Source of the DNA: Pseudomonadota bacterium
GTDB taxonomy: Bacteria; Pseudomonadota; Gammaproteobacteria; Pseudomonadales; Oleiphilaceae
DNA length: 26,412 nt
Reading direction: 5' to 3'
Assembly (NCBI GenBank): GCA_023430625.1
Contig: JAEZAA010000248.1
Coordinates: forward strand, 1-26,412
Position 1 is the stretch's first letter. Each line of letters opens with the position of its first letter. Below the pieces are notes generated by a model. The model searched no databases. It had not been told where the DNA came from and saw nothing but the letters and a program-made list of their open reading frames with translations. Shown here one piece after another: positions 1 to 7,586 of the stretch. The position numbers and the translations under genes are program-made.

Positions 1-1529
1 TTACCGGACACGCTGCCGACGTCGGTCCAGGTGCTGCCGTTGGTGGAGTACTGCCAAGTGCCATTGCCGATGGTTGCCGTAATGGCGATGCCACTTTGGG
101 CACCGCTGTCGACATCTGCATAGTTCAAGCCGGCGAGGATCGTGGCAACCGGGGTGCCTGCTATGGCCGTATCTTCATCAGTACCGCCTAAGTTAAAGGT
201 GCCTGCGTCAAGGGTGGGGGCGACATTGGGAGCAACTGCTGCCGCAACCGTAATATCGTCAATGTAGAAGTGGATGTCCGCTTCACCATCCTGCTGAACA
301 ATGCCGAATTGATCAATATTCTGCCAGTCCGAGTCAGCATTATGATCGAGTGTGACTAGCACGTTTTGATTGAACGGGGCACTGAAATTCTGCGTCGCCA
401 CCAGAACACCATCACGGTATCCAACCACGCGCACAGCTATATTCATTTCTGGATTTTCAATACGGAAAGACTGCAGCCAGAACTCATCGCCACTGGTTGC
501 GGAAAATCGCGCCTCGGTCACCGTACCCAACAAGCCGTACACATGCAGAGCATTATCTCCGCTACTCGCCAACTGTGTATCATCAGTATTAGACGTCACG
601 TCCAAGTAACTAGGTGAGTCTCCACTCTCTGGGACGTTATTTCCTCCGCCATCGACCAGAGTGATCGTCCAACCGTTAAATATGCGAGGACTGCCGCCAT
701 AGCTACGACCATCCCCCCCGACCATAACGCTGTCAAAATTCTCGCTTGTGGGCGCGGCAAGTAACGCGTTGAAGCTTGCCATGCCCACTCCCATGCTAAT
801 CGCTTCGATAGAACCGCTCTGGGATTCCAGTAGCCAATCGCCTCCCAACAGGTGCGTTCCGGTATTGTTGGCGGAAGCCGCCACATTGGATTGGGTTAGA
901 CGTGCCAAATTGTCAATAAAGTCTGAGCCCGTTGCGCCTTCGCCAGTTTTGCAGCCGTAGAGTAAGATGTCGCCATCAGGCGCGAGCGCAGCGCCGATCT
1001 GAGTCAGCACATCCTGATACAGGCTGAGGTTATCACTTCGTACCCATACGTTGCCGGCTTTGAACCCACCACTTTCGCCATGTGATACGAGATGAATGGC
1101 CCCAAGATTATTACGCCCTTCTAGAGCGTCGGAAATTTGCTGCAGCCCATTTCTGTTCGTATCAAGCAGAATGACTTCCACACCCTCACGCACTCCATCG
1201 CGAAGCGCTTCCCAACCATTTATCCCGGTATCGATGAAAGCAATCTCCTGGCGAGGCGCGGCGGTCGGCGCCACCGCCAACTCCGCCAGCGCCTGCGCCG
1301 CATCCTGTGAAGAATCGTCTGTCGCCGCCGGGATCTGTTCAGGGTGCACCGCCGCATCCTGCGCCGCCTGATCCGCCGCCACTTCAGTCGCGGTCGCCAC
1401 GGCGGCCGCATCCAGCAGGAAGCGGGGTTCGAGGGCTATGGCAAGGGGGTTTTTCTGAAAGGCTTTCGGTGGAGTGGTTTTGGTTTTTGCAGAAGAAGAG
1501 GCAACGGGCTTTTTCCGGAACAACGACAT
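1..1529 (-). CDS. Large DUF4347 surface/adhesin-like protein, N-terminal part (3' end outside window)
   Basis: The reading frame is open from ATG 1529 down to the window edge (about 509 residues seen). A GGAG ribosome site lies 5 bases before the ATG, and no classical signal peptide follows. Residues 33-40 read LEPRFLLD, the segment that opens many very large DUF4347 and cadherin-like surface proteins. An Ala-rich linker follows (41-92). A DUF4347 domain spans about 95-240, with LVSHGES around His150 and LYGCKTG around Cys193. Next comes a beta-rich region of about 220 residues that may bind ligand, then the start of a repeat module ending in TWQYSTNGSTWTDVG. Such modules usually occur in tandem in giant repetitive proteins exported by type I-like systems. 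The adjacent HlyD/M50 operon fits a dedicated exporter. Repeat number, C-terminal signal and total length are not visible. The DUF4347 call is firm; adhesion is inferred. Confidence 0.85.
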   Translation of the reverse strand, partial: MSLFRKKPVASSSAKTKTTPPKAFQKNPLAIALEPRFLLDAAAVATATEVAADQAAQDAAVHPEQIPAATDDSSQDAAQALAELAVAPTAAPRQEIAFIDTGINGWEALRDGVREGVEVILLDTNRNGLQQISDALEGRNNLGAIHLVSHGESGGFKAGNVWVRSDNLSLYQDVLTQIGAALAPDGDILLYGCKTGEGATGSDFIDNLARLTQSNVAASANNTGTHLLGGDWLLESQSGSIEAISMGVGMASFNALLAAPTSENFDSVMVGGDGRSYGGSPRIFNGWTITLVDGGGNNVPESGDSPSYLDVTSNTDDTQLASSGDNALHVYGLLGTVTEARFSATSGDEFWLQSFRIENPEMNIAVRVVGYRDGVLVATQNFSAPFNQNVLVTLDHNADSDWQNIDQFGIVQQDGEADIHFYIDDITVAAAVAPNVAPTLDAGTFNLGGTDEDTAIAGTPVATILAGLNYADVDSGAQSGIAITATIGNGTWQYSTNGSTWTDVGSVSG

Positions 1530-1698
1530 ATCCACTCCACAAGGCAGGAAGGCAATTCGGCGGCTCAGGTCTGTGGGGGCGCTACACGAGCGAAGAACGA
1601 GCCTGCGAAAGAAAAAACTTCCTTAGGTTTAGCACAGGCATTGCGTCTTTACCTGCTCGAAACCGTGAAATTACTAAATAACTTGAAGGCTCCGGGAA

Positions 1699-1714
1699 TC
1701 ACTTATGCAAGTGA
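1699..1714. repeat. Short inverted repeat in divergent intergenic region
   Basis: TCACTT, a 4-base spacer (ATGC), then AAGTGA. It lies between the divergent adhesin gene (starts 1529, minus) and the 296-aa gene (starts 1797, plus). It could be an operator for either gene. I see no convincing -35/-10 pair in the 267-base gap. Confidence 0.3.
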
Positions 1715-1796
1715 ACACTCACATCGGAGACCTGCTGTAGGACAACTCCCGCCATCCGGACTAGACTCCTCCCCAATCATCCGCCAGAGGTCCGCA

Positions 1797-2687
1797 ATGC
1801 CCCAGCTCACCCTCGACTTCCTCAGCCGCCAGGCCACCCAGGAAGCGCCCGCACCCACCAACGGCCGGCAGCGCCAGCTCACGCTGCAACTGCTGCAACC
1901 GAACCTTGCAGCCCTTGAGGCAGATCTGCTGCGCCTGCGCGAGGAATACGATGCCGAGATTGCCAGGAAGGCCGACCCGGCTTTTGCGCGCTACCCCATC
2001 GGCTTCTGCCTGGAGATCTGCAAGGGCGTGCTGGCTCTGGTGCAACGGGAGCTGGCGGCACCGGTAACCCCGGGCATCCGCGCCTTGCGTCAGTTCATCG
2101 CCGAGGGTGGCATCGCCAAGCGGGTGTGGGGCGATCTGCGGGGCAGGTATTTTCAGAACGCCATCCAGTTGGGTGGCCTCTATGTGGACGTGGCCAACGA
2201 CAGCGTCGACCCGAGCAAGCCCAAGGTGGAGATCCTGCCGCTGCAGCAGTCGAGCTTCACGGCCCTGCAGGGCTTTGCTCAATACGCCCGGCTGGCGGAG
2301 GTGTATTGGCAAGCCAAGGTCTATCCGAATCGCTATCTGCCTGAGCTGGCGCCGGTATTTCCCCTGTTGCTGGTGTATCCGAACCGGCGGATTCAGCCCC
2401 ACTCGGCGTACCAGACCATGCTGTACCAGAACCTGCTGAGTGACTTTGTGCTGGCGGAGCGGGTGTTATTCGAAGGGGAATGGCGGGATCGGCGCCTGCC
2501 TGAAGAGGATCGCCTGCGCCTGGAGCAAAGCCTGCGCAAGGTGCGTCCGTCCGCAAACGATGCGCCAGTCCATGCTGTCGACGACGCAACGCTGAAGGAG
2601 ATGTTTCGGGAGGCGCGAGCCACTGGCCTTCGGCTGGATGCGGAGCGCTGCCAGGCTTTGTTGAACTTGGCTCAGAATATCCGTTGA
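1797..2687 (+). CDS. Unrecognised 296-aa protein beside the adhesin gene
   Basis: I do not recognise the family. The start at ATG 1797 (MPQLTLDF) is chosen because AGAGG lies 6 bases upstream. The frame is also open back to 1344, but that part lies antisense to the adhesin N-terminus and has no ribosome site. The protein has no signal peptide or membrane segment, so it should be cytoplasmic. It is helix-rich with a charged stretch around residues 30-60 (ALEADLLRLREEYDAEIARK). A more distinctive core lies at about 110-210, with QLGGLYVDVAND and YPNRYLPELAPVFPLLLVYPNRR. It stands between a giant surface protein and its putative transporter, in opposite orientation to both. A role in modifying, chaperoning or regulating that protein is possible but unproven. 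The gene is convergent with the M50 gene. Confidence 0.75.
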   Translation: MPQLTLDFLSRQATQEAPAPTNGRQRQLTLQLLQPNLAALEADLLRLREEYDAEIARKADPAFARYPIGFCLEICKGVLALVQRELAAPVTPGIRALRQFIAEGGIAKRVWGDLRGRYFQNAIQLGGLYVDVANDSVDPSKPKVEILPLQQSSFTALQGFAQYARLAEVYWQAKVYPNRYLPELAPVFPLLLVYPNRRIQPHSAYQTMLYQNLLSDFVLAERVLFEGEWRDRRLPEEDRLRLEQSLRKVRPSANDAPVHAVDDATLKEMFREARATGLRLDAERCQALLNLAQNIR

Positions 2688-2756
2688 GGTCGACGTAGCT
2701 GGAATAACCGCGTGGGCGCAGACGGGGCACTGGCTACCGTTGATGCAGATAGTAGC

Positions 2757-2896
2757 TCCCCTCTCCTGCTTTGCGGGAGAGGGGCGGGGGCGCCCGGCTA
2801 GGGGGGTGAGGGTCTGGCAGGCGCGGAATCAAGTTCGGGCCACAAGCCAGCTTGGAAGTCCCCTCACCCCAACCCTCTCCCAGAGGGAGAGGGAGC
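2757..2896. repeat. REP-like double-hairpin element
   Basis: Two GC-rich hairpins face each other. The first (2758-2784) pairs CCCCTCTCC with GGAGAGGGG, plus three further pairs, around a TTT loop. The second (2873-2893) pairs CCCTCTCCC with GGGAGAGGG around an AGA loop. Inside them, GGGGTGAGGG (2803-2812) is complementary to CCCTCACCCC (2861-2870). The layout is that of dispersed palindromic repeats of the CCCTCTCCC type found between genes in many proteobacteria. It lies between convergent genes ending at 2687 and 2973. Copy number in the genome cannot be seen from here. Confidence 0.7.
2758..2784. terminator. Possible bidirectional terminator hairpin
   Basis: A 12-pair stem with a 3-base loop lies 70 bases after the stop of the 296-aa gene and within 220 bases of the stop of the convergent M50 gene. 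No clear T-run follows on either strand, so termination is only suggested by position and stability. Confidence 0.35.
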
Positions 2897-2972
2897 AAAA
2901 ACAGGAGCTTGCGAGTGGTGTACGCGGGGTTCGGTGGGCGCCACTACCATCTTCAGCTCAGACCATTCCACC

Positions 2973-5129
2973 TCAAAACCCACTCTCCCGAATCAACACC
3001 GCCGCCACGAAGCGCCACAGCCGCCCCAGCGGACTGACCGCCTCGGCGCTCACCTGTACCCTGCCGCGGATGACTTGCGGCAGCGCCGCAATCTCCTCGG
3101 TGCTGCCGATTGGCTCCAGATACAGACGATAGATGGGCTCCACCGGCACCGCGCCTTTCTGGCGGTCGTCGCGCACCGCGATGGGGCCGCCATGGCTGGA
3201 GCTGAGATAGGGGTTATCCAATGCCGTCAGCCCCACCTGCTCCACCTTGCCTACCCGTAGGGGTTTGGCACTCAACAAGGGATCTTCCGGATAAAAGTGC
3301 GCTTGCGCCCCCAGCTGAATCCGGTCCAGATCCTCCCCTCTCACATAGGCCCGCACCCGGGCCCGGTCCAGGTTGACCAGCCGCCCCAGCATCTGGGATT
3401 CATTGACCCAGAGCCCTGGTGCGAGCCCCTTGGGCACGTCCGTCAGGCGACCAGCCACCGGCGCAATTACCCGCAGCCGCTCGCTACGTTCCCGCAGGCC
3501 GCGCAGATTGGCAAGCCCGGTCGCCAGTTGGCTCTCCAGCACGCCCAGCTGCTCCAGGGTTTCGCTGCTGGCGGCCTGGCGCTGGATCAGGCGCTGAATC
3601 ATTTCCAGCTCACGCTGCCCCAGCTCGATTTCCTGCTGCAGGTCCGGCGATTCCAGTACATATAGCAACTGACCGGCTTCTAGGCGGTCGCCGGGCCGGG
3701 CATGGATTTCCCGAATCTGGGCCTTGGCGGCGGGATATAAAGCCGTGTATTCAGCGCTCTCCCAGGTTGCGGGCAGCGACACCCGGCTCTGCCAGGGGGT
3801 GACCAGCAACCAGAGTCCCACACCCAGGCAGAACAGGGTGATCCAGACATTGCGGTTAAGCCGAATTTGTTCACGGCGCTGCCACCACTCGCCCATTTCC
3901 TTCCAGAGGGGGCGGCCAATGAACCAGACGATCTCTACCAGCATCAGAAAGATGCCCAGCACTTTGAAAAAGGCGTGATACACCAACAGGGCAATCCCCA
4001 TGAACAACAAGAAGCGCCAGATCCAGGCACTATAGGCCCAGGCCAGCATGGTGAGATAAAGACGGCGGGGCACCAGTTCCGGGATCGGCTCGCCCAATCC
4101 GAACAGGGCCTCGCGCAGGCGCCAGCGGGCCAGGGCGAAGGCGCGGTCCTGCAGGTTCTGAACGCCCAGCCAGTCGGAAAACAGAAAATAGCCGTCGAAC
4201 TTCATCATGGGGTTGAGATTCACCGCCAGCGTCGTCACCCAGGTCACGGTGGCCACCATAAAGGCGGCGCTGCGCAAGGTGCCGTCGGGCAGAAAACTCC
4301 AGAGCAAGGTGGCGATCAGGGCCAGCGACAGCTCCGTGAGCATGCCGGCGGCGCCGATCAGCAGGCGCTGGCGCCGGGACACCAGACGCCAGGCGTCGGT
4401 GACATCGGTAAAGAGCACCGGGAACATCACCAGAAAGGCCACGCCCATGGAATGCACCCGGCAGCCGAAGCGCTTGGCCATATAGGCATGCCCGAACTCG
4501 TGCAGCACCTTGGTCACGGCAATGGTGCAGCCCAGCAGCAGCGCCCCCTCCCAGGAAAAGAAATGCAGAAAGGTGCCGGCAAACTCATCCCAGCGCCGCG
4601 CGGCCAGGAACAGGCCCACCAGCCCCAAGGCCAACACCAGGAACAGGAAGTTGCGGGTAAACAGAGGCCGCACCCAGGGCCAGCTCCGGGCCAGGAAGCG
4701 GTCGGGGCGCAGCAGGGGAATCCGGATAAAGAGGTAGTTGTGCAGCAGCCAACTGCCCCAGCCGACCTTGGTGGCTTTCACCTGGGCCAGATAGCTGTCC
4801 AGCTGTCCCTGGGCGGTGCCGGCAATCAGGTTGTTGGCGCGCAGAAAGCGGAGCATGTCTTCCAGATCGTCCGCTCCCGCCTTCAGAGTGGTGCCGGCCA
4901 GAGCCGCTTCCAGCACCCGCTCGGGTTGCCCCAGCCGCCAGTGACTCAACAGCCGAAACGCCAGCAGCCCGACCCGAAAGTAGCGCCCCCGCACCGGATC
5001 GTAGACACTCCAGGTGGGCGAGCCGTCGGCATCGGGCGGTGCCGGATACAGGCGCAGATCGTCCCGCAGGGGCGGCAGCCGGACCTCTGGGGCGGCGGCC
5101 GCGCCGGGCATGGTGGCAGTGACGCTCAT
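2973..5129 (-). CDS. PqqD-like / M50 site-2 protease / HlyD fusion membrane protein
   Basis: This 718-aa polytopic membrane protein has three parts. Residues about 25-105 resemble PqqD-type winged helices that bind peptides (VYDPVRGRYFRVG, a conserved FLRANNLI end). Residues about 155-430 hold several membrane helices with the M50 zinc site HEFGH (210-214) and the second motif NPMMKFDGYF (306-315, Asp312). After a last helix (about 433-450), residues 465-718 form a HlyD-like adaptor with a lipoyl half (YPAAKAQIREIHARPGDRLEAGQ) and coiled coil. The family fuses an intramembrane metalloprotease to a periplasmic adaptor arm. The ATG is preceded by GAGGGGG and lies 14 bases after the GAF/HlyD gene, so the three genes should form one operon. 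Both zinc-site motifs are intact. The substrate is unknown; the neighbouring LEPR protein is the obvious candidate. Confidence 0.88.
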   Translation of the reverse strand: MSVTATMPGAAAAPEVRLPPLRDDLRLYPAPPDADGSPTWSVYDPVRGRYFRVGLLAFRLLSHWRLGQPERVLEAALAGTTLKAGADDLEDMLRFLRANNLIAGTAQGQLDSYLAQVKATKVGWGSWLLHNYLFIRIPLLRPDRFLARSWPWVRPLFTRNFLFLVLALGLVGLFLAARRWDEFAGTFLHFFSWEGALLLGCTIAVTKVLHEFGHAYMAKRFGCRVHSMGVAFLVMFPVLFTDVTDAWRLVSRRQRLLIGAAGMLTELSLALIATLLWSFLPDGTLRSAAFMVATVTWVTTLAVNLNPMMKFDGYFLFSDWLGVQNLQDRAFALARWRLREALFGLGEPIPELVPRRLYLTMLAWAYSAWIWRFLLFMGIALLVYHAFFKVLGIFLMLVEIVWFIGRPLWKEMGEWWQRREQIRLNRNVWITLFCLGVGLWLLVTPWQSRVSLPATWESAEYTALYPAAKAQIREIHARPGDRLEAGQLLYVLESPDLQQEIELGQRELEMIQRLIQRQAASSETLEQLGVLESQLATGLANLRGLRERSERLRVIAPVAGRLTDVPKGLAPGLWVNESQMLGRLVNLDRARVRAYVRGEDLDRIQLGAQAHFYPEDPLLSAKPLRVGKVEQVGLTALDNPYLSSSHGGPIAVRDDRQKGAVPVEPIYRLYLEPIGSTEEIAALPQVIRGRVQVSAEAVSPLGRLWRFVAAVLIRESGF

Positions 5130-5143
5130 GTTTCCCCCTCAGG

Positions 5144-6529
5144 TTACCAGCCGATGGTCTGGCGCAGCGCCGACAGGGGCCGACGGAACAGGTACATAAA
5201 GACGGGTGCCGACTCGCCGTAGATCTTGGCGGTACCGCGCAAGCCCAAGCGGGGTGGTGATTGTTCGGTCAGGAAGTTGGCATCGAGACGGTAAGCCAGG
5301 GTTCCGTCCGCCTGCGGCTCGGCCTCGTAACTGGCCCGCTGCAGGCTGGCGCCCACGGGACGCAGCGGATCGCTGTCCAGGAACAGGACCACCTCGGCCT
5401 CGGGTTCCAGCTGCAGCGACTGCCCCACGGGCAAGTCGATGCGCAGCCCGCTTTTGGCCGGGTCCGCCAGCACCATAATCCGCTCGCCGGTGGTCACCGG
5501 ACGGCCGATCCACTGTTGTTGGTCGGAGAACACCGCGACCCCGGCCCGCTCGGCTCGCACCACCACCCGCTCCAGCAGGGTCTGGGCATAGTCGAGTTCC
5601 GCCTGGCGCAGGGACACCCGCGCCTTCAGCAGGGCCAGCTGGGAGGAGGATTCGCGATCGGTAAAGGCGCCCTGGCTGGCGCGGTGCAGTTCCGCCTTCG
5701 CCACGTCCAGCGTGCGCTGGGCCACATCGCGGCGGCTGCGCAGGTTGGTGTCTTCGAAGCGGAACAGTTCCTGTCCGGCCTGCACCTGCTGGTTGGGTTC
5801 CACCGCGAAACTGGCGACCACCCCATCCAGTGGGGCGGCGATCAGGTCAGGCTCCAGGGGCACGACCTGAGCCGGCGCCAGCACCGACTGACGTACCGGA
5901 ATGCACAGCAACGCCAGCAGGGTCAGCGCCAGCAACGCGCCATGCAGCGCCTTGAACCTGCGCGGTGCGCGGGTGGCCTTGGCCTCGCCCACCAGCGCCA
6001 CCCAGGCATGGGCGTAGGCATCCGCCAGCTGTTCCGCCAGGGTCTGTTCACTGGTCTGCCAGGGTTTGTCCCGCGCCAGCCAAAGGGCGCCGATCAGTTG
6101 TTCATCCGGGGTTTTCAAAGGCACCCAGAGACCATGAGCCGCACTCCATTCGGACCATTCCTCCCGCTCCTGGAGCGCCAGGTCTGTAGCCTCGACCGGA
6201 TGGACCCGCGCCACCTGTTCGGTGGTCGCACGCTGGGCCATGACCCGTTCCTGCCAGCGCAGGAAAGGCGCGTTGCGCTCCAGAATTGCCACGCCGGCAA
6301 TGGCCTCGATGCGGGGAGCGGCGGGCGGCACGAACAGGGCCAGGGCCGCCTGACGGTAATCCAGCAGGCGTTTGGTCTCGTTGACCATGACATAACGCAG
6401 GGCTTCCGGCGTCTGGGCATGGCGCGCGGACCGCTCCAGTTGCAGGAAGGCCGAAAAGCTGGCGTAGGCCGCCTTTGGCAGCTCCTGGCGGGTGCCGGCC
6501 TGCGTGGGGTTGAACTGGGGCTCGGCCAT
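5144..6529 (-). CDS. GAF-like / HlyD membrane fusion protein
   Basis: 461 aa. Residues about 20-180 form a predicted cytoplasmic GAF-like sensor domain (LERSARHAQTPEALRYVMVNE at its start, GLWVPLKTPDEQLIGALWLAR in the core). A single membrane helix lies at about 193-211. A HlyD-type periplasmic adaptor follows, with the lipoyl half-motif PLDGVVASFAVEPNQQVQAG (233-252), a coiled coil at about 260-315 and a beta-barrel region. Its ATG overlaps the stop of the upstream adaptor gene in a TAATG junction, which indicates translational coupling. HlyD proteins link an inner-membrane transporter to an outer-membrane channel in type I secretion and efflux. The added cytoplasmic domain is not part of classical HlyD. 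No ABC transporter or TolC gene lies in the window. The GAF call rests on pattern only. Confidence 0.85.
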   Translation of the reverse strand: MAEPQFNPTQAGTRQELPKAAYASFSAFLQLERSARHAQTPEALRYVMVNETKRLLDYRQAALALFVPPAAPRIEAIAGVAILERNAPFLRWQERVMAQRATTEQVARVHPVEATDLALQEREEWSEWSAAHGLWVPLKTPDEQLIGALWLARDKPWQTSEQTLAEQLADAYAHAWVALVGEAKATRAPRRFKALHGALLALTLLALLCIPVRQSVLAPAQVVPLEPDLIAAPLDGVVASFAVEPNQQVQAGQELFRFEDTNLRSRRDVAQRTLDVAKAELHRASQGAFTDRESSSQLALLKARVSLRQAELDYAQTLLERVVVRAERAGVAVFSDQQQWIGRPVTTGERIMVLADPAKSGLRIDLPVGQSLQLEPEAEVVLFLDSDPLRPVGASLQRASYEAEPQADGTLAYRLDANFLTEQSPPRLGLRGTAKIYGESAPVFMYLFRRPLSALRQTIGW

Positions 6530-7359
6530 TAGTGCACCTTGGCCTGAGACGAGGCCTCAAAGCGGGCGGTGCCGCTCATGCCTGGGGTCAGACCGTCGGC
6601 CTTGCCCTTAAAGCGTGCGGTGACCGGCAGCGTCTGGCTCACTGCATCGATCCGCGCGCCGATGGCGGAGACGGTGGCGGGGAGCACGGCGCCGGTTTCG
6701 TCAATGCGAAACTGGAAGGCGATCCCCGGACGCAGCCACGCCAGCCAGGTGGAAGGAACCACCAGGCGGATCTCCGGCACCGACTGGGCCACCAGGGACA
6801 GCAGCCGAGTATCCTGGGTCACGCTCTCATGGGGCTGGATCATGCGCTCCACCACTCGCCCGGCATAGGGCGCTCTAATGACACAGCGGTCGGTGAGCAC
6901 CTGGTTGAGCTTCACCTCCGCCTCGGCCTGACGCAGCCTGGCTTCCGACAGCTGCACTTCCAGCGTGCCGATGGAGTTCAGCCGGGCCAGTTGCTGGTCG
7001 CTTTCCAATTGGATGCGGGCGGCCGCGGCGGCGGCCTGGGCGGCGCTCAATTGCGCCTCATAGAAGTTGCAGTCCAGCTTCACCAGTGTGTCGCCGGCGG
7101 CAAAGGTCTCGCCTTCCTTGAATGGAATGGCCACGACGCGGGCGGCAATCTGGCTGGACAACACGGCTTCGGCGCCCGGCCGCAGGACCCCGCGCGCCTC
7201 CAGGCGAGCCGTATCGCCCTCGGTTGCGGCCACTCCGTCGGCGCTTGCCGCGGTGTCAAACAACAGTTCTCCCATCCCTGCTTGGTCGTTCGCCACCAAA
7301 GGCGCCGACACCGATGTTACAAAAAGGCTCAGGAAGCAGAGCCAACGGGGTTTTAGCAT
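6529..7359 (-). CDS. Periplasmic HlyD/RND-type adaptor protein
   Basis: 276 aa with a signal peptide (MLKPRWLCFLSLFVTSVSA, cleavage near residues 19-24). A lipoyl half follows (LSSQIAARVVAIPFKEGETF), then a short coiled-coil hairpin (about 95-150), the second lipoyl half (RCVIRAPYAGRVVER) and a beta-barrel domain ending in LTPGMSGTARF. This is the plan of periplasmic adaptors of efflux and secretion pumps, somewhat shorter than the usual 350-400 aa. It is the first gene of the three-gene minus-strand operon and shares a TAATG stop/start overlap with the next. The start codon has only a distant AGAGG, so translation may be moderate. Two more adaptor-like arms in the same operon suggest the three proteins assemble together, possibly to move the DUF4347 protein. 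Confidence 0.85.
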   Translation of the reverse strand: MLKPRWLCFLSLFVTSVSAPLVANDQAGMGELLFDTAASADGVAATEGDTARLEARGVLRPGAEAVLSSQIAARVVAIPFKEGETFAAGDTLVKLDCNFYEAQLSAAQAAAAAARIQLESDQQLARLNSIGTLEVQLSEARLRQAEAEVKLNQVLTDRCVIRAPYAGRVVERMIQPHESVTQDTRLLSLVAQSVPEIRLVVPSTWLAWLRPGIAFQFRIDETGAVLPATVSAIGARIDAVSQTLPVTARFKGKADGLTPGMSGTARFEASSQAKVH

Positions 7360-7549
7360 GAATCAGGAAACCTCTGGTCAACGGATCTGGTCAACGAATG
7401 GGAGCGATGGGCGTGGAGCCGGGACTGATGCGCCGGGCCTGTCGCCGCGCGCGCGCGCAACGGGCCGGCTCAGACCATAGCGCCCGGACCAAAAGAGTGT
7501 AGCAGGAGTCTCCGGAACGGGTGGCCCGCACCCGATTCCAAATTTGATG

Positions 7550-7581
7550 GCGGCATTTGTGAGATGCGGCACTTGTGAGAT
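7550..7581. repeat. Two tandem copies of a 16-bp unit
   Basis: GCGGCATTTGTGAGAT (7550-7565) is followed directly by GCGGCACTTGTGAGAT (7566-7581), with one mismatch. The pair sits immediately after the stop codon of the MASE3 protein gene and about 190 bases upstream of the adaptor operon start. It could be a regulator site for that operon or a chance duplication. Confidence 0.6.
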
Positions 7582-7586
7582 ATGTA

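Noticed and set aside
1344..1796. Upstream extension of the 296-aa gene to ATG 1344
   Set aside because: It runs antisense to the adhesin N-terminus, has no ribosome site, and its Arg-rich sequence looks like a shadow frame. ATG 1797 has AGAGG at good spacing.
3867..5222. Long plus-strand frame (451 aa) opposite the M50 gene
   Set aside because: Its His/Gln/Gly-rich composition is typical of an antisense frame in GC-rich DNA, and the minus strand encodes clear family motifs.
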